Below, one piece after another: positions 59,036 through 64,000 of a stretch of 64,000 bases of DNA. The position numbers and the translations under genes were made by a program. This DNA is from Acidimicrobiia bacterium (lineage in GTDB: Bacteria > Actinomycetota > Acidimicrobiia > Acidimicrobiales > Poriferisodalaceae): positions 1-64,000 of the forward strand of contig JAJDZE010000066.1 of NCBI GenBank assembly GCA_022824805.1, given 5' to 3'. The notes beneath the pieces are model-generated. The model saw only the letters and a list, made by a program, of their open reading frames with translations, was not told the origin of the DNA and did not search any database. The stretch's first letter is position 1. Each line of letters starts with the position of its first letter.

Positions 59036-59986
59036 TCAAGTGGTCCGGGCGCGGCCGTCGGCCTTGGCGGCCGCCTGATCGAGCCGACGGGCCTCGCCGG
59101 TTGCGGCCAGAGCGGCCCGGTTCGAGTCGTCCACGCGCATGAAGTGCTCCCGCCAGCCGTCGTTGTCGTCGGCGTCCCATACGTAGGGCGTCTGCACGGT
59201 GGTGCGCGGCAGCCACGCGCGCTCCAGCAGGTCGAGCGCGGTGCCCACGATGGCGCGTTGCATGCCGACGTCGCCGGGCTTGCCCGTCGGGTTCCCCAAG
59301 GGGAAGTCGGTGAATACAAAACGGGCGACGCCGCATTCCTCGACGATGTCGCGGGCGCTGCCGGCAACCACCGTGGGAATGCCGGCTTCTTCCAGGTGTC
59401 GAGCGATCAGACCGATCGTCTGGTGGCAGACCGGTCAGAGCGGTACCAAGAAGGCAACGTCCACGCCGTCTTCGCGCATCCACTCCTCGATGCGGGGCGA
59501 GTCGTTGCGCTGGGTGCGCCGATGGCTGTAGTCGGTGGGGATCCCGTAGAAGCGCTCGGACAGCGCACCGATGCGCCCCTCCGCCTCGAACTCGCGCAGC
59601 CGGTTGATGGGCAGGTACGTGTCGAGATCGTCGGTGTGGGTGTTGTCCTTGTCCCAGAAGAGATCGCTGTTGTACAAGCCGGCGAGGGCATCGTCGCAGC
59701 GAGCGGCGTAGGGCTGCTTGGGCCGGGCCACCGGCACGCCGGCAGGCTCGCGGCCCTTCTCGAAGAACGAGGTGGTGACCAGCCCGACGGTGCTCTCCGA
59801 CAGCGGCTTGGCCAACGGCGTGAACGCCACCTCGTGGTTGTACGCCCACTGGTACGGCTGCGGGTAGCCGTGCGCCCCGTAGTACTCGCGCGACTTGTCG
59901 ATATAGCTCAGGTACGACCGGTGTGCGCGCCGACCGTCAGGCTTGCGCCCGTTCGTCGTCCGCTGTGACCGTTCTGTCAACGCCAT
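59036..59986 (-). CDS. GrdB/PrdB-like reductase-family selenoprotein, in-frame UGA = Sec184
   Basis: Read through the TGA at 59437-59435 the gene encodes 316 residues. The site reads FLVP-L-U-P-V-C-H-Q-T, a U-x-x-C redox motif. Family blocks of the glycine/betaine/D-proline reductase selenoprotein B group flank it: VGLVTTSFFEKG, DDLDTYLPINRLREFEAEGRIGALSE upstream, and IGLIARHLEEAGIPTVV downstream. A 5-bp CGATC/GATCG hairpin with loop GGTCT lies 17-31 nt after the UGA, matching bacterial SECIS architecture. ATG at 59986 follows GGGGAG. Substrate is unknown; classical grdA/grdC partners are absent here. Confidence 0.88.
59404..59418 (-). promoter_or_regulatory. Bacterial SECIS hairpin of the GrdB-like gene
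   Basis: CGATC (59418-59414) pairs perfectly with GATCG (59408-59404); the loop is GGTCT (59413-59409). The loop begins GG 22 nt after the UGA, and its sequence resembles, as I recall it, the E. coli fdhF SECIS apical loop (AGGUCU). A second hairpin (GTCTG/CAGAC) lies between it and the UGA. Confidence 0.7.
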
Positions 59987-60252
59987 CGTGTCTCCCCTGC
60001 CTGCCTCCGGGCCCGAACGAGGCCCACCGCTGAGCACCGGCCGAGCGGGCCGGCGCACCATGACTGTACGCGCCCTGCCCCGCGGGATGCCCGTTACCAC
60101 TCTGAGGAGCAGCGCAGCCAGATGCGCCCGCGGCGGAGGCAGCATGACCTTCTGCTCCCGCGATCCAGCAGGTCGCAACGTCGCAGAATCTCCTGCCGCC
60201 GCCTCCGCTATGGCGTCTGCGCCCACTGGCCCGAATCCTTAGCCTGAACGCC

Positions 60253-60756
60253 GTGACCGAGGACGATGCCACCCCGGCGAGCGAGCACTCCGCCCGAGGC
60301 GAGGAAGCCGCATGGGGCGCGGGCGGGCTGACGCTGGGCGGCAGCCTGGCCGAAGCCGTCGAACAACCGCCCACCGTGTTCGCAGCAGTCGGTGGGCAGC
60401 AGTTCTTCGATGACCTAGCGGATCGCTTCTACGACGCTGTCGAGAAGGACGAGCTTCTGCGGCCGATGTATCCCGCCGACATGGGTCCCTCCCGGCAGCG
60501 TTTGGCAGGCTTCCTCGCCCAGTACTGGGGTGGGCCGGCCGACTACAGCGCCGAGCGCGGTCATCCCCGACTGCGCATGCGGCACATGCCCTTCGCCATC
60601 GGCCAAGCCGAGCGGGATGCCTGGATGCGTCACATGGTTGCCTCGCTCGAAGCGGCGCAGCTGCCCGACGGTTCGCCGCTCAACCCCGACATCGCTCAGG
60701 CCATGTTCGCCCACTTCGACAACGCCGCCACCCACCTCATCAACCAGCCCGGCTGA
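60253..60756 (+). CDS. Group II truncated haemoglobin (GlbO-like)
   Basis: A 167-residue haem protein with about a 40-residue disordered N-terminal extension. FAAVGGQQFFDDLADRFYDAV, YPADMGPSRQRLAGFLAQYWGGP, RGHPRLRMRHMPFAIG and ERDAWMRHM are trHbII blocks. It is involved in oxygen or NO handling in relatives. -10 TAGCCT (60240-60245) ends 7 nt before the GTG. Confidence 0.92.
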   Translation: MTEDDATPASEHSARGEEAAWGAGGLTLGGSLAEAVEQPPTVFAAVGGQQFFDDLADRFYDAVEKDELLRPMYPADMGPSRQRLAGFLAQYWGGPADYSAERGHPRLRMRHMPFAIGQAERDAWMRHMVASLEAAQLPDGSPLNPDIAQAMFAHFDNAATHLINQPG

Positions 60757-60793
60757 CGTCGTCCGAAACGGCGAGAACGCTGGCAGACAACTC

Positions 60794-60943
60794 TCAACCG
60801 CGCCGCGACCGCGGCGGCGGGGCCGGCGGCTTCTTCGAAGGCGGCGGCATCTTGGCCGACGACACCTTCCTTGACCCTCGACCGACATAAGGCCGCCTGT
60901 CGTCTCGTGCACCATTCGTCGAACGTGATCTGTCGCCTGCCAT
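60794..60943 (-). CDS. Small basic proline-rich protein (49 aa)
   Basis: A 49-codon ORF encoding MAGDRSRSTNGARDDRRPYV followed by a Lys/Pro/Arg-rich tail (KMPPPSKKPPAPPPRSRRG). It has a perfect GGAGGAGC ribosome site 4 nt before the ATG and a -10 TACGGT (60982-60977) giving a leader of about 25 nt. Third-position GC is high. It may bind nucleic acid; no homologue is known to me. It converges on the haemoglobin gene. Confidence 0.5.
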   Translation of the reverse strand: MAGDRSRSTNGARDDRRPYVGRGSRKVSSAKMPPPSKKPPAPPPRSRRG

Positions 60944-61131
60944 TGCTCCTCCTGCCCACTGCGTCCCTCTTGGCCCACCGTAACGGATGGGCTACGAACC
61001 TCTGAAGCGATTTATCGACGTGCGCTTCGGGCCAGTCGTAATCGAATCTGGCTGCGACCGCGGCGATCCTCGCAGCATTGACGGCTGCTGCCTTGTGCTC
61101 CGGTATTGCTCGTGGGCTAGAACGGCGGGCG

Positions 61132-62010
61132 ATGGCTGAGACGACCAAGCCGCAAGCGCGGCAGATGTGGGAGTGCGTGGAGCGGTATCACCAGCTCTGC
61201 TACTGGGCACCCGAGGTCCGAGAGACCGCCACCGCTTCGGGGTTGAAGGGCTTCTGGATGAGCTACTTCGCGACCCGCTCGGCGCCGTTGGGACCCATGC
61301 CGGCGAGCGTTGTGGAATCGCTGTTCTTCTACTTCGCACCTGCGCGGGTTCGGCGGGCGATCCCTGATGCTTGGACGTTCTCGACGCCGTCCGAGGTGTT
61401 GGCCGCGCGCTATCAGGGCATGGATGCCGCCTTGAAACGCGAGCTGGGTAAGTCGGTCGACAGCGATCTCGTTCGCCGCAGCGCTGAGACCGTGCGGGCT
61501 GCCTGCGATGCCGCCAACCCCGTCGGGCGTGTGCTGTTCGCCGGCTGGGCGTCGCTGGACTGGCCAGACGAGCCCCACTTGGCGCTGTGGCACGGCTGCA
61601 CTCTGCTGCGGGAATACCGCAGCGGCTGCCACCTGATCGCCTTGGCAGCAGCCGGACTGGACGGCTGCGAATCGGTGGTTTCCCAGGTCGCCGTCGACGA
61701 AGCGCCCCGCGAGTGGATTCAAGAAGAAGCCGGCTGGACAGAAGCTGAGGCCGCGGGCGCACACGAGCGCCTCCGACGCCGGGGCTGGGTGGATGCCGAG
61801 GGGCGGGCCACCGCTGCAGGCACCGCCGGGCGCGCCGAGGTCGAGGCCATGACCGACCGGCTCGACGACGCCCACTGGGCCGCCATCGGCGACGACGCTG
61901 CCGACGCCCTGCTCGCGGACATGGCGCCGCTCAACGCCGGGCTGCCCAAGGACGACCAGATCGACTGGCGGGAGCTCTACCCCGCCAACGCCGCCACGGG
62001 CGCCGAATAG
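61132..62010 (+). CDS. SCO6745-family protein
   Basis: A 292-residue all-helical protein of the actinobacterial SCO6745 family (EVRETATASGLKGFWMSYFATRSAPLG, ESLFFYFAPARVRRAIPDAW, LREYRSGCHLIALAAAGL, WTEAEAAGAHERLRRRGW). The C-terminal half resembles a winged helix or MarR-like segment. Function unknown. TAGAAC lies 8 nt before the ATG, a weaker form of the -10. Confidence 0.78.
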   Translation: MAETTKPQARQMWECVERYHQLCYWAPEVRETATASGLKGFWMSYFATRSAPLGPMPASVVESLFFYFAPARVRRAIPDAWTFSTPSEVLAARYQGMDAALKRELGKSVDSDLVRRSAETVRAACDAANPVGRVLFAGWASLDWPDEPHLALWHGCTLLREYRSGCHLIALAAAGLDGCESVVSQVAVDEAPREWIQEEAGWTEAEAAGAHERLRRRGWVDAEGRATAAGTAGRAEVEAMTDRLDDAHWAAIGDDAADALLADMAPLNAGLPKDDQIDWRELYPANAATGAE

Positions 62011-62097
62011 GCCCTGAGTCGCATCAGTCTGCGCCGCGACAACGCGGACGCTCTCGGCGCAGTGCGCGCCCTGAGGGCATCTGCAAGGCTTGGCGCC

Positions 62098-62598
62098 ATG
62101 AGTGGGCAGCTTCCCGGGCATGTTGATGACCCGGTGATGTCCCATAGCGAGTCGGTCGACATCGACGCGCCACCGAACGTGGTGTGGGAGATGGTGACGG
62201 CGCTGGATCGCTACGGCGAGTGGAGCAACGAGAACACCGGCGGGTACTGGCGCAAGGGGCCCGACGGGGTGCCGGGCACCGGGAACGTCGGCGACATGTT
62301 CGTCGGCATCAACCGGCTCGACGGCGAGGAGTGGAAGGCCCCCGTCGAGATCATCCGCCGTGTCGAGAACGAGGACTTTGCCTTCGTGACGGGCGGCCTC
62401 GAATACAACATCGTCCTGTGGCGCTACCAGCTGGCGCCGAACGGCGAGGGCACCACGTTGACCGAGACCTGGACGCTCCGCCAACTGTCCCCTCGAATGA
62501 TCGAGAACGGGCAGAAGGAACTCGACTACCGGGCCGGCAATGCCCGCGCCGGCATCCGCGCCACGCTCGCAGCGATGAAGGCAGCCGCAGAGGCCTAG
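62098..62598 (+). CDS. SRPBCC (START-like) family protein
   Basis: A 166-residue helix-grip fold. SHSESVDIDAPPNVVWEMVTALDRYGEWSN begins a polyketide-cyclase/START-like domain, and LEYNIVLWRYQLAPNGEGTTLTETWTL forms its beta sheet. It probably binds a hydrophobic ligand. It converges on the EthD gene across a short hairpin. Confidence 0.82.
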   Translation: MSGQLPGHVDDPVMSHSESVDIDAPPNVVWEMVTALDRYGEWSNENTGGYWRKGPDGVPGTGNVGDMFVGINRLDGEEWKAPVEIIRRVENEDFAFVTGGLEYNIVLWRYQLAPNGEGTTLTETWTLRQLSPRMIENGQKELDYRAGNARAGIRATLAAMKAAAEA

Positions 62599-62601
62599 CG
62601 C

Positions 62602-62614
62602 CTCAGAGGCTGAG
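62602..62614. terminator. Bidirectional hairpin between SRPBCC and EthD genes
   Basis: CTCAG/CTGAG with loop AGG sits in the 19-nt gap between two convergent genes. Same 13-base core as at 37132-37144. Confidence 0.5.
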
Positions 62615-62617
62615 CGA

Positions 62618-63352
62618 TCAGCCCGCGATGCCGACCATCTGTGACGTGGCGTGCATGTTTACCAGGCGGTCGAAGTCGACGAATTCGCTGAAGCCGTCCT
62701 CGGTGATGGTGGCCCGGTAGTCGTCCCAGCCCTGCGGGTCGCGGAAGTACAGCTCGGCCATGCCCAGGTAGGCCTCATTCGCAGGGTCCTGACTGTGGTT
62801 GACCACGTACCGCAGGCCGCCGATCTCGCCCATGACGCCTCGCACGTTCGGTGCATGGACATCGAGCCAATGCCCGTACGCGGCGTCGTAATCGATGCCG
62901 TCGCGGGCGGGCACCAGGAATGACACCTTGAAAAAACCCGAGCGCGTCAACGGGAAGGGCTCGTTGAGCGTGTTCGGCACGACGGGCAGCTCGCCGTCGA
63001 TCACCACGTACTCGGTGGTTGCCCACCCCACGTACGGCTGTGCCTTCTGCTGGAACGTGTCTCGGGGCACCGTGCCGTGCGGCTCGGGCGGGTTCGGGAT
63101 CGTCCGGTCGAACCAGAGCTGCGCCATGCCGTCCCACGGCACGTCCTTGCCGGGCCGCTGATCGAACAGCGTCGCGATGTACTTGGTGGCGTGGACCTTG
63201 CCCTCGGCCGCTGCCTGCGCCTGGCCGGCAATCACGTCGGGCATGTGATTCTTGAACCAGTTCGCGACCAACTCGTCACGGGTGGCTTCGGGCCGGCGCT
63301 TGATGAGGAAGATCATCTTGGCGCCGGGTGTTGCTGCGATGGCCGATGACAT
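62618..63352 (-). CDS. EthD domain-containing protein (two tandem domains)
   Basis: A 244-residue protein with two ferredoxin-like EthD domains. The first is KMIFLIKRRPEATRDELVANWFKNHMPDVI; the second is FFKVSFLVPARDGIDYDAAYGHWLDVHAPNVRG, ending YLGMAELYFRD. Tandem dimeric-barrel proteins of this type assist oxygenase or cyclisation reactions. A strong AGGAGG lies upstream of the ATG. Confidence 0.85.
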   Translation of the reverse strand: MSSAIAATPGAKMIFLIKRRPEATRDELVANWFKNHMPDVIAGQAQAAAEGKVHATKYIATLFDQRPGKDVPWDGMAQLWFDRTIPNPPEPHGTVPRDTFQQKAQPYVGWATTEYVVIDGELPVVPNTLNEPFPLTRSGFFKVSFLVPARDGIDYDAAYGHWLDVHAPNVRGVMGEIGGLRYVVNHSQDPANEAYLGMAELYFRDPQGWDDYRATITEDGFSEFVDFDRLVNMHATSQMVGIAG

Positions 63353-63454
63353 CGGTGCCTCCTGGGCTGCGAACCTCGGGCGGATCTCGCCCTGCGTGCC
63401 GCGATCCTGCCACTTGGCCCTGGGCCGCCGCAGCGCTGCCCCGCGAAAGCAGTG

Positions 63455-64000
63455 TCAGGGGCCGAGCGCCGTGACCGGCACCACCGACACGCCGTCCGGA
63501 CGCCGGTAGGCATACCCGGTCGCGGTGACGACGATGAGACTGCCAGGCTCGCCGACGCGATCTGTATCGACGCGCTCGCGCAGCCGCAGCAGGCTTCGTG
63601 CCGCGGACTCGATGGCACGCTCGCCACCAAGCTTCACCTCCGCGGCGATCCAGCTTCCGTCGGCCCGCTCCACAACGGCGTCGACTTCGAGGCCGGTGTT
63701 GTCTCGGTAGTGGAACACCGACGCCCGCAACGGCTCGGCATGGATGCGCAGGTCCCTCACCACAAGCGACTCGAACAGCAGGCCAAGCAACTCCATGTCG
63801 CGCCCGAGTCGGGCCGGCCCGGCGCCGAGCGCGCCAGCAGCCAAGGAAGGGTCCACGAAGTGGCGCTTGGGCGATTTGCGCAGCCGCGAGCGCGACCGCA
63901 GGCTGACCGACCAGTGGCGCTGCTCCTCCACTACGAACAGACGCTGCAGCGATCTGAGATACGCCGCAACGGTCTCGGCGCAGATCGCCTCGCCGACTTC
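63455..64000 (-). CDS. ATP-binding protein with DUF4143 C-terminal domain, N-terminus cut by window edge
   Basis: The C-terminal 181 residues of a DUF4143-type ATPase. YLRSLQRLFVVEEQ, RKSPKRHFVDPSLAAGALG, LGLLFESLVVRDLRIHA and VFHYRDNTGLEVDAVVE (with a nuclease-like D...E-V-K in IAAEVKLGG) are family blocks. The ATPase domain lies beyond position 64000. Many such proteins sit in accessory regions and may be toxin-like or nuclease-like. Confidence 0.82.
   Translation of the reverse strand, partial: EVGEAICAETVAAYLRSLQRLFVVEEQRHWSVSLRSRSRLRKSPKRHFVDPSLAAGALGAGPARLGRDMELLGLLFESLVVRDLRIHAEPLRASVFHYRDNTGLEVDAVVERADGSWIAAEVKLGGERAIESAARSLLRLRERVDTDRVGEPGSLIVVTATGYAYRRPDGVSVVPVTALGP

Noticed and set aside
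59435-59437. GrdB-like gene as a frameshifted or truncated remnant
   Set aside because: Both halves are in one frame, joined by a single TGA at the family's redox position with a strong SECIS hairpin. No other stop or frameshift is present.

Overview
The window is high-GC, gene-dense actinobacterial DNA. A mycothiol-pathway ligase (MshC), SCO6745-like and DUF3516 proteins, many GTG/TTG starts and many leaderless TANNNT promoters fit an actinobacterium. I favour the class Acidimicrobiia, but that placement is inference. No tRNA, rRNA, CRISPR array, insertion sequence or integrase is visible.

Layout. 1-5250 (minus): a defence island. A type I methyltransferase (HsdM), a small protein and a specificity subunit (HsdS, visibly AT-richer) are followed by an Nmad2-like protein and an OLD-type ATPase/TOPRIM protein cut by the left edge; HsdR is not in view. 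5330-11269: a DUF2784 gene, then a cobalamin riboswitch ahead of a translationally coupled BtuF-BtuC-BtuD-CobO operon, converging on CobQ. 11367-16127: a four-gene MacAB-like export operon whose adaptor has a long repeat coiled coil and a peptidoglycan-binding domain. 16194-24118: aminotransferase, acyl-CoA metabolism genes, P1 peptidase, NfeD/SPFH membrane pair and MutM. 24178-31943: RecB-like nuclease, ParA, MshC, a divergent tandem pair of ChaN/Tiki-like proteins, a phosphatase, a Nudix hydrolase and a HAD nucleotidase. 32022-37128: cobalt-type nitrile hydratase (beta, alpha, accessory), then a UGSC-family selenoprotein with an in-frame UGA, its partner gene, a MaoC hydratase and an acyl-CoA dehydrogenase-like gene. 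37259-47658: SMP-30 lactonase, P450, 2-hydroxyacid dehydrogenase, DUF3516 helicase overlapping guaB tail to tail, and a glucosylglycerate pair (GpgS plus a GH13_18 phosphorylase). 47743-55961: copper amine oxidase, a flavin monooxygenase/acyl-CoA dehydrogenase homologue, and a BMP-type ABC transporter operon. 56031-64000: DUF3467, a CspA/DEAD-box helicase pair, an alpha/beta hydrolase downstream of a second selenoprotein (GrdB/PrdB-like, in-frame UGA with a convincing bSECIS), truncated haemoglobin, a small basic protein, SCO6745-like, SRPBCC and EthD genes, and a DUF4143 ATPase cut by the right edge.

The most notable points are two unrelated selenoprotein genes that ordinary gene calling would split at UGA. 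Each places Sec in a U-x-x-C redox motif. Also notable are the widespread leaderless promoters, including a divergent pair sharing one TA step, an OLD/Nmad2-extended type I system, and a tandem pair of ChaN-like paralogues in which only one copy keeps the likely catalytic residues. Sec machinery (SelA/B/C/D) and HsdR are expected elsewhere in the genome.
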